NCBI GenBank assembly: GCA_963753685.1
Contig: CAVWDE010000005.1
Span: 434,001-498,000, forward strand
Length of the DNA: 64,000 nucleotides
DNA from: DATAOG01 sp963753685
GTDB lineage: Bacteria; Pseudomonadota; Alphaproteobacteria; Geminicoccales; Geminicoccaceae
Direction of reading: 5' to 3'
The notes beneath the pieces were generated by a model that searched no databases, was not told the origin of the DNA, and was given only the letters and a program-made list of their open reading frames with translations. How positions within the stretch are numbered: position 1 is the first letter of the stretch; every line of letters begins with the position of its first letter. Of the stretch, positions 37,011 through 47,017 are shown piece by piece. The position numbers were made by a program, and so were the translations under genes.

Positions 37011-38114
37011 ATGCTGGCCTATATCGTCCGCCGCGTGCTGCTGATGATCCCGACCCTGCTCGGGATCATGGTGATCAACTTCGTGATCGTGCAGGCGGCG
37101 CCGGGCGGGCCGGTCGAGCAGCTGATCGCCCAGATCCAGGGCCGCGCGGTCGAGGCGACCGCGCGCGTCAGCGGCGCGGGCGGCGGCGAGGTCCAGCAGG
37201 GCGCCGCGACGCCGGGCGGCGGCGGGGAGTCCCGCTACCGCGGCGCACAAGGGCTCGACCCCGAGTTCATCAAGCAGATCCAGCGTCTGTACGGCTTCGA
37301 CGAGCCCGCCTACCAGCGCTTCTTCAAGATGTTGAAGCAGTATTTACGGTTCGACTTCGGCAACAGCTATTTCCGTGACGAGAGCGTGATCAACCTGGTC
37401 CTGGAAAAGATGCCGGTCTCGATCTCGATCGGCCTCTGGACCACCTTGCTCACCTACCTGATCTCGATCCCGCTCGGCATCCGCAAGGCGGTGCGCGACG
37501 GCTCGCGCTTCGATGTCTGGACCAGCTCGGTCGTGATCGTCGGCAACGCCATTCCGAGCTTCCTGTTCGCGATCCTTCTGATCGTGCTGTTCGCCGGCGG
37601 CAGCTTCTTCGACTGGTTCCCGCTGCGCGGCCTGGTCTCCGACAACTGGCACGATCTGGACTGGCCGCACCGGATCCTCGACTACTTCTGGCACATGACC
37701 CTGCCGCTGATCGCGCTGACCATCGGCGCCTTCGCCGGCCTGACCATGCTCACCAAGAACTCGTTCCTCGAGGAGATCAACAAGCAGTACGTCATGACCG
37801 CCAAGGCCAAGGGCCTGACCGAGCACCGCGTCCTCTACGGCCACGTGTTCCGCAACGGCATGCTGCTGGTGATCGCGGGCTTCCCCAGTGCGTTCATCGG
37901 CATCCTGTTCAGTGGCGCCATGCTGATCGAGATCATCTTCTCGCTCGATGGCCTGGGCCTGCTCGGCTTCAACGCCGCGATCAGCCGCGACTATCCGGTC
38001 ATGTTCGGCACGCTTTACATCTTCAGCCTGCTCGGCCTGGTCATGAACCTGATCTCGGACCTGATGTACGTCGTGGTCGACCCCCGGATCGACTTCGAGA
38101 CCCGGGAGGTGTGA
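37011..38114 (+). CDS. yejB: ABC transporter permease, YejB type
   Basis: 367 residues with the binding-protein-dependent permease fold. Start MLAYIVRRVLLMIPTLLGIM is the usual DppB/YejB opening. An insertion rich in Gly and Ala (residues about 45-75) precedes LDPEFIKQIQRLYGFDEP, as in YejB. The EAA loop is seen at EEINKQYVMTAKAKGLTEHRV. Six transmembrane segments follow the standard pattern. The stop overlaps the next start (TGATG). Confidence 0.93.
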   Translation: MLAYIVRRVLLMIPTLLGIMVINFVIVQAAPGGPVEQLIAQIQGRAVEATARVSGAGGGEVQQGAATPGGGGESRYRGAQGLDPEFIKQIQRLYGFDEPAYQRFFKMLKQYLRFDFGNSYFRDESVINLVLEKMPVSISIGLWTTLLTYLISIPLGIRKAVRDGSRFDVWTSSVVIVGNAIPSFLFAILLIVLFAGGSFFDWFPLRGLVSDNWHDLDWPHRILDYFWHMTLPLIALTIGAFAGLTMLTKNSFLEEINKQYVMTAKAKGLTEHRVLYGHVFRNGMLLVIAGFPSAFIGILFSGAMLIEIIFSLDGLGLLGFNAAISRDYPVMFGTLYIFSLLGLVMNLISDLMYVVVDPRIDFETREV

Positions 38115-39196
38115 TGGCGACGCACGCCGTGCCCCAGTCGCGCGCGCGCGTCCGTCTGCTCGGCGTGCCTTTGCGCCTCAACCCGATCAACCAGCGCCGC
38201 CTCGCCAACTTCTACGCCAACCGGCGCGGCTGCGTCTCGCTGTACATCTTCCTCGTGCTGTTCTTCGTCAGCCTGTTCGCAGAAGTGATCGCCAACGACC
38301 GGCCGCTCCTGATCTTCTACGATGGCCACTATTACTTTCCGGTATTGGAGACCTATCCCGAGACCACCTTCGGCGGCTTCTTCCCGACCGAGGCGTCCTA
38401 CACCGATCCGGCGGTGCAGGAGATGATCGCCGAGAAGGGCTGGGCGATCTGGCCGCCGATCCCCTACAGCTACAACACCGTCGCCTACGATCTGACGGTG
38501 CCGTCGCCCGCCCCGCCCAGCCGCGCGCACTGGCTCGGCACCGACGACCAGGCGCGCGACGTCACCGCCCGCGTGCTCTACGGCTTCCGGATCTCGGTCC
38601 TGTTCGGCCTCGTCCTGACCATCCTGTCCTCGATCGTGGGGGTCGCCGCCGGCGCCGTCCAGGGCTACTACGGCGGCCTGCTCGACATCTCGTTCCAGCG
38701 CTTCATCGAGATCTGGAACTCGATGCCGACCCTGTTCATGCTGATCATCCTGGCCAGCGTCGTGACCCCCAACTTCTGGTGGCTGCTCGGCCTCCTGCTG
38801 CTGTTCAGCTGGACCGCGCTGGTCGGCCTCGTGCGCGCCGAGTTCCTGCGCGCCCGCAATCTCGATTTCGTACGCGCAGCGCGCGCGCTCGGGGTCAGCC
38901 ACCTCACGATCATGCGCCGCCACGTGCTGCCCAACGCCATGGTCGCGACCGTGACCTTCATGCCCTTCGTCCTGATCGGCGGCATCACGAGCCTCACCGG
39001 CCTCGATTTTCTCGGGTTTGGCCTGCCGCCCGGCTCACCGTCCCTGGGCGAGCTCCTGAACCAGGGCAAGAGCAACCTCCAGGCCCCCTGGCTCGGCATC
39101 AGCGGCTTCGTCGTCATGGCCCTGATGCTCTCGCTGCTGGTGTTCATCGGCGAAGCCGTGCGCGACGCCTTCGACCCCCGCAAGACCTTCCGCTGA
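38114..39196 (+). CDS. yejE: ABC transporter permease, YejE type
   Basis: 360 residues. N-terminal NPINQRRLANFYANRRGCVS, large periplasmic insert with YDGHYYFPVLETYPETTFGG and HWLGTDDQARDVTARVLYGF, then the permease core with the EAA loop VRAARALGVSHLTIMRRHVLPN. C-terminal LDFLGFGLPPGSPSLGELLNQGK is diagnostic of YejE/DppC permeases. ATG 38114 overlaps the yejB stop; a GTG one codon upstream is less likely. Confidence 0.93.
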   Translation: MATHAVPQSRARVRLLGVPLRLNPINQRRLANFYANRRGCVSLYIFLVLFFVSLFAEVIANDRPLLIFYDGHYYFPVLETYPETTFGGFFPTEASYTDPAVQEMIAEKGWAIWPPIPYSYNTVAYDLTVPSPAPPSRAHWLGTDDQARDVTARVLYGFRISVLFGLVLTILSSIVGVAAGAVQGYYGGLLDISFQRFIEIWNSMPTLFMLIILASVVTPNFWWLLGLLLLFSWTALVGLVRAEFLRARNLDFVRAARALGVSHLTIMRRHVLPNAMVATVTFMPFVLIGGITSLTGLDFLGFGLPPGSPSLGELLNQGKSNLQAPWLGISGFVVMALMLSLLVFIGEAVRDAFDPRKTFR

Positions 39197-39297
39197 GCGC
39201 CCGTGCAAAGAATGACCGACATGCTCCGATCTCGCCCGCCAACGCCAAAGTCTTGCTCGTGCGCGATCGATGTGCAGACCCCGAGCGGCCACCGGTG

Positions 39298-40920
<1,623 letters not shown>

Positions 40921-41321
40921 CCCACCCGCCGCCGCAGCGAGGCTCCACTCCCCGCGGGCCCTGAAGGCGGCCACACGCGGGCCCTGAAGGCGCCAGGTTC
41001 GACCGCGAGCCGCCCGCCTGCGGGTCTTGGTCGCCGTCTACCCGACCCCTCCGCCAGCCTTCACGCCGACCTTTCCCCTGCGACTCCCAATCCCCACAGC
41101 GTGCGCGGCCGCGGCCACGCGTGTTCCCCTTATGTTCGATGGCCGTCGAAGACTCGCGGAACTGCACTGCAGCAACTCCATCTGTCCTGATGTTGGATCA
41201 TGGTCATGGATGCATGCTGGAGCCACGATATTGCGGCGCAAAGTGTGCCCTGACTGGCGCATTTCTGCGCCAGAAGTGTAGACTCAGGGCTACAGAAGCG
41301 TGCGGGGAGGGCACAGAAGTG
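40921..41321. other. Gap with short direct repeats and a hairpin
   Basis: About 400 bases between yejF and the sirtuin. CGCGGGCCCTGAAGGCG occurs at 40953-40969 and 40976-40992 (period 23). TGGCGCA-4-TGCGCCA is a perfect hairpin at 41255-41272. Words such as AGAAGTG and AGTGATGCAT near 41270-41325 resemble the repeats at 45144-45226. No gene is supported; apparent frames here are not protein-like. Confidence 0.45.
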
Positions 41322-42065
41322 ATGCATGCCGGGAGTGAGCGGATCGCGCGCGGCGAGGGCTCGATCGTGGTGCTGACGGGCGCCGGGATCTCGGTCGAAT
41401 TGGGCCTCCCCAGCTTCCGCGGCGCCGGCGGCCTCTGGGAAGGCTGGCGCCTCGAAGACGTCGCCACCCCCGAAGCCTTCGCCCGCGACCCGGCGACCGT
41501 CCAACGCTTTTACGACCAGCGCCGCCGGCAGCTACTAGCGCAGGACATCCGTCCTAACGCCGCACACCTGGCGCTGGCCGATCTCGAACGCCGCTGGCCG
41601 GGCGAAGTCTTGATCGTCACTCAGAACATCGACGACCTGCACGAGCGCGCCGGCACCCGCAACTTGATCCACATGCACGGCGAGCTGCTGAAGGCCCGCT
41701 GCACCGCCTGCGAGTCAGTCCATCCCTGGCGTTCCGATCTTTCGCCGACAGTCACCAATGCCCGGGCTGCGCCGGCGAGAACCAACTTCGCCCGCACGTC
41801 GTCTGGTTCGGCGAAATGCCCCTCGACCTCGACCGGATCTACGACGCGCTCGCGACTTGCGATCTGTTCGTCGCGATCGGCACCTCAGGCCAAGTCTACC
41901 CAGCCGCAGGCTTCGTCGAGGCGGTCCGGGCCGCTGGCCGAGGCCCACACGGTCGAGCTCAACCTCGAGCCGAGCGCAGTGGCATCTCTATTCGCCGAAC
42001 AGCGCCTCGGGCCGGCGACCGAGCTCGTGGCGCGACTTTGTCGCCGAGCTCGTCTCCGGCAGTGA
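41322..42065 (+). pseudogene. Sir2-family NAD-dependent deacylase (CobB-like), at least two frameshifts
   Basis: ATG 41322 opens a sirtuin with SIVVLTGAGISVELGLPSFR, VTQNIDDLHERAGTRNLIHM and HGELLKARCTAC. The frame fails near 41743, then CPGCAGENQLRPHVVWFGEM and DLFVAIGTSGQVYPAAGF appear one frame over; after about 41940 AHTVELNLEPSAVASLF returns to the first frame. A third shift near 42035 may have altered the tail. All catalytic elements (NAD-binding GAGIS, HG, four zinc Cys, GTS) are present across frames. Either a decaying gene or one hit by several sequence errors. Confidence 0.8.
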
Positions 42066-42621
42066 AGGATGAGTTGCAGCGGGCCGATGCGTGGCGGCGC
42101 AGGGCGCGTCGTCGGTCGCATTTAGAAGAAGCTGGGCTCCCGTGGGACAATGAGTCCGGTAGCCCTTCAGACGTCGGCTCCTCGGACCGTCGCGCCAGCT
42201 TCAACCGCCAGGGCGACGCCCTTCACGTAGATCTCCAGGAAAGCGTCGACGGCGTCACGATCGTAGACTTATGCTATGCCTTACCTCGGATGGCATGGCA
42301 TTCCTGTTGGCGCCAAGGCAGCCTAGGGCCAGCAGTAGAGGTATTCAAAGTCAGCATTGGCGGAAGTCGTCGCGGGCGAATCGTCAGCGCAATCGCATGC
42401 GCATCGATCTCGGCCTCACCGGTCGATGAGCCATGCTTGGAAACCCGGCATAACGACAAAACCTCGTTATGAAGCTCTCACTATGTGAGTGATGCCGATG
42501 TATAACGTCATACCAGCACTGCCACCGCGAGGCGGTAAACCCGATTTGGTAACAGGTCGAGATGTTCTCAAGAGCGTAAGGCGCAACATGCTTGATAGCG
42601 TCCGCATTCTGCGCGCGGCCA
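42066..42621. other. Gap with two adjacent perfect inverted repeats
   Basis: About 555 bases with lower GC content and no supported gene. CATAACGA-7-TCGTTATG at 42449-42471 is followed after five bases by CTCAC-3-GTGAG at 42477-42489. They may be operators or structured RNA. The short open frames here lack ribosome sites and family resemblance. Confidence 0.45.
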
Positions 42622-43368
42622 TTAGGATTTCCTGTGGTAGAGCAATAGAGGATCGGCTCCTTGTTCGGAGATTGCTCCCCTGAATAAATCATAAGCCGCG
42701 GCTATCGCGGTATTATAGTTGAATCGGCCGCCAGGTTTCCCCACATATTCGCTAAGGACCCACGCCGCCACTTGCTCTGGCGTCGCATAAGTTGGCTCAG
42801 TGCCGAGAGCCCGAGCAACGTCCTGCACGTTCACGGAGCCGCTTGGGCGGCTCGCGCTGCGCCTAAGAAATGTGGATATCAAAGCGTATTTTGATGGCCT
42901 TTCGAAGCGCTTGCGACTATCTTGACCCGGAAAGGAGCTTAGATCGGTAGATGGCTTGGAACTTTTCCTCGAACCTGGTTCGTGGGTCATATCTGAGAGT
43001 TGCCACGCATCATAAACATGGTACGCCATCAAAAATCGATTGGACAAAACGGCCGTCGTGAGGCGAGAGATCGGGCGGGACCAGCGTCCTCCGGCCGGAG
43101 TAGATATCGAGCTTAGACGCACGCGACGTGATCGGTTGTGCGCCAAACGACTTGAATTCATCCATACGACTTTTACTATCGGTCCGTATTGCAGTGCCTC
43201 AAACTCTTGCACGATGAGAGGGTTTGAATGAGAGGCAAGATACCAGCCGTGTGCAAAATAAAGGAGCTTCAGCAACGACACCTGAGTGAGGCGCAGATGC
43301 CGTGCATCAGCGAGATCTAGGAATAGGTTCGCGACCGCTCTCGCGTCGTATGGTGCGCTAGCGCTCAT
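42622..43368 (-). pseudogene. Panacea-domain (DUF4065/SocA-like) protein with internal frameshifts
   Basis: The frame from ATG 43368 starts YDARAVANLFLDLADARHL, QVSLLKLLYFAHGWYLASH and EALQYGPIVKVV, the Panacea antitoxin domain. It then leaves frame: the family continuation DEFKSFGAQPITSRASKLD and LVPPDLSPHDGRFVQSIFD is in another frame, and YHVYDAWQLSDMTHEPGS is back in the first. So two compensating indels lie near 43150 and 43025. The remaining C-terminal 120 residues are not recognised as Panacea and may contain a further shift. Panacea proteins are antitoxins of diverse toxins (PanAT); no toxin is evident beside it. Confidence 0.65.
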
Positions 43369-43523
43369 GACGACTTGCGACAGATCATCTGTGTTTCGTA
43401 GATCCCGGATAGCACCGATCCTGCCCCAGATCGCGATATTGATACACGGTGTTAGTTAACCGCGCCAGGTGGCGATAGTGATCGAATAGCGACTATGAGG
43501 AGCGAGTGTTTCATCGTCAAGCG
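43369..43523. other. Short gap between the Panacea gene and DUF1244
   Basis: 155 bases. It includes TTAGTTAACC near 43450 but no full regulatory consensus. No gene or hairpin of note was found. Confidence 0.4.
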
Positions 43524-43841
43524 TCACCCGTGCTCGGCGTGGCGTTCCTTGAGCCAGGCTTGTTGTTCGGGGGTGGCTTCGGTCTGGTGCTTGGCCTTCC
43601 ATTCCGAGTAGGGCATGCCGTAGACGATCTCGCGGGCCTGCTCGTAGGAGAGCTCGAGACCGCGCTCCTCGGCGGCCGCGCGGTACCACTTCGAGAGGCA
43701 GTTGCGGCAGAAGGCCGCGAGGTTCATGAGGTCGATGTTCTGGACCTCGGGGTGGGCGCGCAGGTGCTCGACCAGGGTCCGGAAGGCCGCGGCCTCGAGC
43801 TCGGTGCGGGTCGCCTCGTCCAGGCGTGCGGGGTCCGGCAT
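43524..43841 (-). CDS. DUF1244 family protein
   Basis: 105 residues. Family hallmarks are RTLVEHLRAHPEVQNIDLMN, FCRNCLSKWYRAAAEERG and AREIVYGMPYSEWKAKHQ. It is a small alpha-helical protein of unknown function with a conserved C-x2-C, widespread in Proteobacteria. AAGGAGG precedes ATG 43841. The upstream YbdK-like gene ends two bases away on the same strand, so they form an operon. Confidence 0.9.
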   Translation of the reverse strand: MPDPARLDEATRTELEAAAFRTLVEHLRAHPEVQNIDLMNLAAFCRNCLSKWYRAAAEERGLELSYEQAREIVYGMPYSEWKAKHQTEATPEQQAWLKERHAEHG

Positions 43842-43843
43842 GG

Positions 43844-45052
43844 TCAGCCTCCTTGGTCCAGGGCGGTTGTCGCGTGCGGCGCGCCCGCGACCGGCTCGGC
43901 GCCGGCGTTGACGGCGGCAATGCCGACCAGGGTCTCCTCGATCAGCCAGTCGACCACCGCCACCCCCGCCTCGCGTTCGCCGGCGCCGGCGGCCAGGGCC
44001 TGGGCGTGGACCGCCAGCTGGCGGTCGGCGCTGGTGCCGCGATCGAGGATGTGGCGCGCGTTCAGGACCTCGTCAAGGCAGCCGAGGCGCTCAGCCTCCG
44101 GGCGCACCAGCGAGATCAGCTCCTCGAGCAGCACGCCGAACGGCTTGCAGGTGAGGCTGCCGTAGTCGGCCAGCTCGGCGCTGATGCCGTGGCGCTGGGC
44201 CAGCCACTTGTTCTCCGCCAGCAGGGTGCGGCGGTAGCGGCGCCAGGTCTGGTTGTCCGCGCGCAGGCGGTAGAGGGTGGCGAGGATCGACTGCCAGAGT
44301 GCTGTGATCGTGAGCGCGTCCTCGAGCCTTGTGCAGACGTCGCAGATCCGCAGCTCCAGCGTCGGGAAGCGCACGCTCGGGCGCACATCCCACCAGATCT
44401 TGGTGGCGTCGTCGCACAGGCCGGTCTGCGCCAGCAGCCGCAGCATGTGGTGCCACTCGTCGGCGCTCGCGAAGTATTCGGGCAGGCCGCTTCTCGGCAG
44501 GTCGCCGAAGATGGTCGGCCGATAGGCTTTCAGTCCGGTGGCGTGGCCCTCCCAGAACGGCGACGAGGTCGAGAGCGCCAGCAGGTGCGGCAGGAAGTAG
44601 GTCGCCTGGTTCATCAAATCGATGCGCAGCTCCTCGTCCTCGATGCCGGTGTGGATGTGCATGCCGCAGATCACCAGACGCGAGGCCAGCGTCTGCATGT
44701 CGCGGGCGAGCACATTGTAGCGCTCCTTCTCGACCTTCTTCTGGGCGCGCCAGTTGGCGAACGGGTGGGTCGAGGCGGCGATCAGCGCCATGCCGAAGTC
44801 CCGCGCGGTGGCCGCGACCGCCGCCCGCAGCTCGGTCAATTCGCTGCGCACCTCGGCGATCCTGGGACAGACGCGGGTGTCGACCTCGACCTGGGCCTGG
44901 AGCAGCTCGTGGGTCGCGCGACCCGCGAGGCGTTCCTGGCAGTGCGCCATGAAGTCCGCAGGCGGCGCCACGACCAGGTCGCGGCTCGTCGGGTCGACCA
45001 GCAGATATTCCTCCTCGACCCCGAGGCTCAAGGACGGTGGGCTGAGCGCCAT
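43844..45052 (-). CDS. Carboxylate-amine ligase, YbdK / GCS2 family
   Basis: 402 residues of the glutamate-cysteine ligase family 2. Opening SLSLGVEEEYLLVDPTSRDL, then QAQVEVDTRVCPRIAEVRSE, ASTHPFANWRAQKKVEKERY, the metal/ATP region VICGMHIHTGIEDEELRIDL and VRPSVRFPTLELRICDVCT. YbdK in E. coli is a weak glutamate-cysteine ligase; the physiological substrate is unknown. ATG 45052; the next 200 bases upstream hold IS-like repeats. Confidence 0.9.
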   Translation of the reverse strand: MALSPPSLSLGVEEEYLLVDPTSRDLVVAPPADFMAHCQERLAGRATHELLQAQVEVDTRVCPRIAEVRSELTELRAAVAATARDFGMALIAASTHPFANWRAQKKVEKERYNVLARDMQTLASRLVICGMHIHTGIEDEELRIDLMNQATYFLPHLLALSTSSPFWEGHATGLKAYRPTIFGDLPRSGLPEYFASADEWHHMLRLLAQTGLCDDATKIWWDVRPSVRFPTLELRICDVCTRLEDALTITALWQSILATLYRLRADNQTWRRYRRTLLAENKWLAQRHGISAELADYGSLTCKPFGVLLEELISLVRPEAERLGCLDEVLNARHILDRGTSADRQLAVHAQALAAGAGEREAGVAVVDWLIEETLVGIAAVNAGAEPVAGAPHATTALDQGG

Positions 45053-45143
45053 GGCGCGGTCGCATCCCGCGAGAGGTGTCGATCCGCCAGTCTGGAACCG
45101 AAACCCCCCACAGGCAAGCCGACCCTGCGCCAGGATCGCCGCC

Positions 45144-45226
45144 GATGCGACACTTCCGTGCGCCGATGCATCACTTCCGTGCGCCGATGCGCCACTTTGT
45201 GTGCCACCGGTGCGTCACTTTTGCGA
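45144..45226. repeat. Tandem 21-base repeats, probably the end of an IS21-like element
   Basis: Four diverging units: 45144-45164 and 45165-45185 (GATGCRNCACTTCCGTGCGCC), then less similar 45186-45205 and 45206-45226 (GGTGCGTCACTTTTGCGA). On the other strand the motif AAGTGACGCA with neighbouring repeats recalls the multiply repeated termini of IS21-family insertion sequences. No istA or istB is present, so this is a remnant at most. Confidence 0.45.
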
Positions 45227-45404
45227 CACCCACGCGTCAGCCGGGCGCCGGTGGCTTGGTCGGAACTCGGCCCCAACTCGACCTGCCTCCGACCCCGTCG
45301 AAGAACGCGGATGGATGTCCGGTTGACCCGGTCGGGCTCCTGCCCGGTCCTCTCAAGGCGCAGGCTGTGCTGCGACGCAATATAGCGTGGATTGATTGCA
45401 GATC

Positions 45405-45554
45405 ATGGTCGTGGATGATCGCCTGATGAAAGATCTCGGCGTGATCACTGTTCAAGCGCTCCCGGGATGGCGGGAAGTCCTGAGCGCCCCGGCCGGGGTG
45501 TCGCCAGCCGGCCGGGCATCAATGATCGCCGGCGCGGCTGAGAGCTGGTCTTGA
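45405..45554 (+). CDS. Possible 49-residue protein
   Basis: ATG 45405 to TGA 45554. The product begins MVVDDRLMKDLGVITVQAL and continues PGWREVLSAPAGV. The LMKDLGV stretch resembles the conserved part of some DUF1127-like small proteins but the match is weak and no clear ribosome site is present. It may be an accidental frame. Confidence 0.22.
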   Translation: MVVDDRLMKDLGVITVQALPGWREVLSAPAGVSPAGRASMIAGAAESWS

Positions 45555-45612
45555 GGTCGGAGCCGAAACCAGGTGGAATGAACTGGGAGGTTTCACTGGC
45601 TCAGGTGTCACG

Positions 45613-45961
45613 ATGACCGGTCGGGACCGAGTGGCGGATACACGTTTGGCCACTTACGGGACACTGGCGCCCGGCCGGGTGAACCATCAACGGCTGGCGG
45701 GGCTGAAGGGGCGTTGGCAGAAGGGCACGGTGGCAGGCAGGCTGGTCGATGCCGGCTGGGGGGCGGCGCTCGGCTATCCCGGACTGGTCCTCGACCCGCT
45801 GGGCCCCCTCGTTGAGGTCGACCTCTTCGAGTTGGCAGACCTGCCCGATCACTGGCCCCGTCTCGACGAGTTCGAAGGGACCGGCTACCGGCGGGTGGTC
45901 ACGCCAGGTGCGCACGGCCGACGGCGACCTGGATGCCTGGATCTATGTGATCGCTGCCTGA
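45613..45961 (+). CDS. Gamma-glutamylcyclotransferase/AIG2-like protein, frameshifted near the C-terminus
   Basis: The first frame reads LATYGTLAPGRVNHQRLAGL, GRLVDAGWGAALGYPGLVLD and WPRLDEFEGTGYRRVVTP. YGTLxPG and the acidic DEFEG are the hallmarks of the gamma-glutamylcyclotransferase fold. At about 45908-45911 the frame is lost; one base removed gives VRTADGDLDAWIYVIAA and TGA at 45959-45961, a normal ending. About 115 residues. The substrate is uncertain. Its 3' end overlaps the tail of the convergent Xre frame. Confidence 0.78.
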
Positions 45962-46382
45962 GCCGGGTCGGGCTCGCATGTGGGGTGCGCCGTGTAGCAT
46001 TCGGGAACTCAGGTCGCGCATCGCGATCGAGCGCCGCGAGCGCGGCCTCGGGAGCCCGATCGATGATCCGCAGCAAGGCGCGGGCCGGTCCCTGCGGTGC
46101 GCGCTTGCCTTGCTCCCAGTTGCGCACGGTATCGACGGGCACGCCAATTCGCCTGGCGAACGCGACCTGAGACAGCCCGATCTTGCGACGGACGCGGCGG
46201 GCGTAGGCGGCGGCGTCGCGCATGGCCTCGGCATCGTCCTGGGCGATCTGGGCGGCGATTTCGGCTTCCGAGGTTGCGTCCACCCTGGCCCAGTCGACCT
46301 CCGCCACGAGCGGCCGTTCGAAGCCGTCGCGCAGGACCTCGACCGACGTGCCGTCATCCTTGAGGCGTGCTCTGGTCACCAT
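45885..46382 (-). CDS. Xre-family antitoxin-like regulator
   Basis: From ATG 46382 (MVTRARLKDDGTSVEVLRDG): N-terminal region RPLVAEVDWARVDATSEAEI, then the helix-turn-helix RKIGLSQVAFARRIGVPVDT and NWEQGKRAPQGPARALLRII. This resembles HigA-type antitoxins that carry an N-terminal dimerisation segment. The last 45 residues (arginine-rich, overlapping the convergent gene) look non-homologous, so the true C-terminus may be nearer 46000. It follows DUF2283 and a DUF4258-like gene on the same strand, 58 bases away. Confidence 0.75.
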   Translation of the reverse strand: MVTRARLKDDGTSVEVLRDGFERPLVAEVDWARVDATSEAEIAAQIAQDDAEAMRDAAAYARRVRRKIGLSQVAFARRIGVPVDTVRNWEQGKRAPQGPARALLRIIDRAPEAALAALDRDARPEFPNATRRTPHASPTRLRQRSHRSRHPGRRRPCAPGVTTRR

Positions 46383-46440
46383 GTCGCCCCCCGCCCCGTC
46401 GCTCTTCAGCTTAGAGCCGGCGACGCGCTCTGGCGAGGGC

Positions 46441-46692
46441 TCAGGCGGCGAAGCCTTTGGCATGGCGGAGGGCGGCGAGGGCGCGCGCGACCAAGTCCGG
46501 TCGCTCCGACGCGTGCTCGACCTCGAACGCGTGCGGCAGGCCGTCCGGCCCATAATGGACGACCAACCCTTCCTCGACATCCTCGCCGCCGACCTGGTCG
46601 TTGACCTCAGTCGGCGACACCGCCGGCCACGGTCGGAGTTCGACCAGCAGCGTATCGGTCTCCGGGTCGTACAGGACGGGCTCGCCATTCAT
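46441..46692 (-). CDS. DUF2283 family protein
   Basis: 83 residues: MNGEPVLYDPETDTLLVEL, then VNDQVGGEDVEEGLVVHYG and PHAFEVEHASE. This is a DUF2283 protein, a small beta-rich family commonly paired with DUF4258-like genes and thought to be antitoxin-like. Its start overlaps the stop of the upstream gene by four bases (ATGA), which indicates translational coupling. Confidence 0.8.
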   Translation of the reverse strand: MNGEPVLYDPETDTLLVELRPWPAVSPTEVNDQVGGEDVEEGLVVHYGPDGLPHAFEVEHASERPDLVARALAALRHAKGFAA

Positions 46693-46955
46693 GGCTTGAA
46701 CCTCCGATCCAGGAAGGCGTTGTGCACGGTGCTGCCATCATCGAGCGTGACAACCCGCAGCCAGCGGCGAAGCCGTGGAATCCGTCCCCAGTACCGTATG
46801 CGCCCGTCCGCCTGTCGTTCGGTTCGGAACGGGGCAGCCAGCACCGCCGCCACGTCATTGTAATCTATCGCTGCCCGGCCCGCTTTGGAACGGGTCGCCT
46901 CATAGTATGGCGTACGCCAGAACGGCGGTGGCGGCAGACGCATTTGGGCCGACAC
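46689..46955 (-). CDS. Small DUF4258-like protein, possible toxin partner
   Basis: 88 residues. IDYNDVAAVLAAPFRTERQ, DGRIRYWGRIPRLRRWLRVV and TLDDGSTVHNAFLDRRFKP follow the helix-strand-strand-strand pattern of DUF4258/BrnT-like small RNase-fold proteins, which are often toxins. It is basic, while its coupled DUF2283 neighbour is acidic, the usual polarity of a toxin and antitoxin. Start ATG 46955; the family call is by pattern and not certain. Confidence 0.65.
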   Translation of the reverse strand: MSAQMRLPPPPFWRTPYYEATRSKAGRAAIDYNDVAAVLAAPFRTERQADGRIRYWGRIPRLRRWLRVVTLDDGSTVHNAFLDRRFKP

Positions 46956-47017
46956 ACTGTGCCGGAAGCGGTTGAATGGAACTCGAGCGAGGCTTACCGA
47001 ATGCGCCTTGGCGCAGA

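Larger units (their letters stand above)
45053..45612. other. Gap carrying insertion-sequence-like repeats
   Basis: 560 bases with no convincing gene. It holds the 21-base tandem repeats and one short open frame, both listed separately. Near 45400-45420, GATCATGGTCGTGGATG is similar to GATCATGGTCATGGATG at 41199-41215, another sign that this gap and the one at 40.9-41.3 kb share mobile-element history. Confidence 0.4.

Noticed and set aside
35076..37250. Minus-strand open frame of 724 codons opposite yejA
   Set aside because: Shadow of yejA/yejB; the plus-strand products are clear family members with signal peptide and permease motifs.
41322..42065. Sir2 gene as part of a defence system such as Thoeris- or pAgo-like sirtuin modules
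   Set aside because: The visible motifs are those of a CobB-type deacylase with zinc site; no adjacent Argonaute, HerA or TIR partner.
45128..45235. CRISPR array
   Set aside because: The repeats are contiguous with no spacers of constant length, and units diverge progressively; better explained as an insertion-sequence end.
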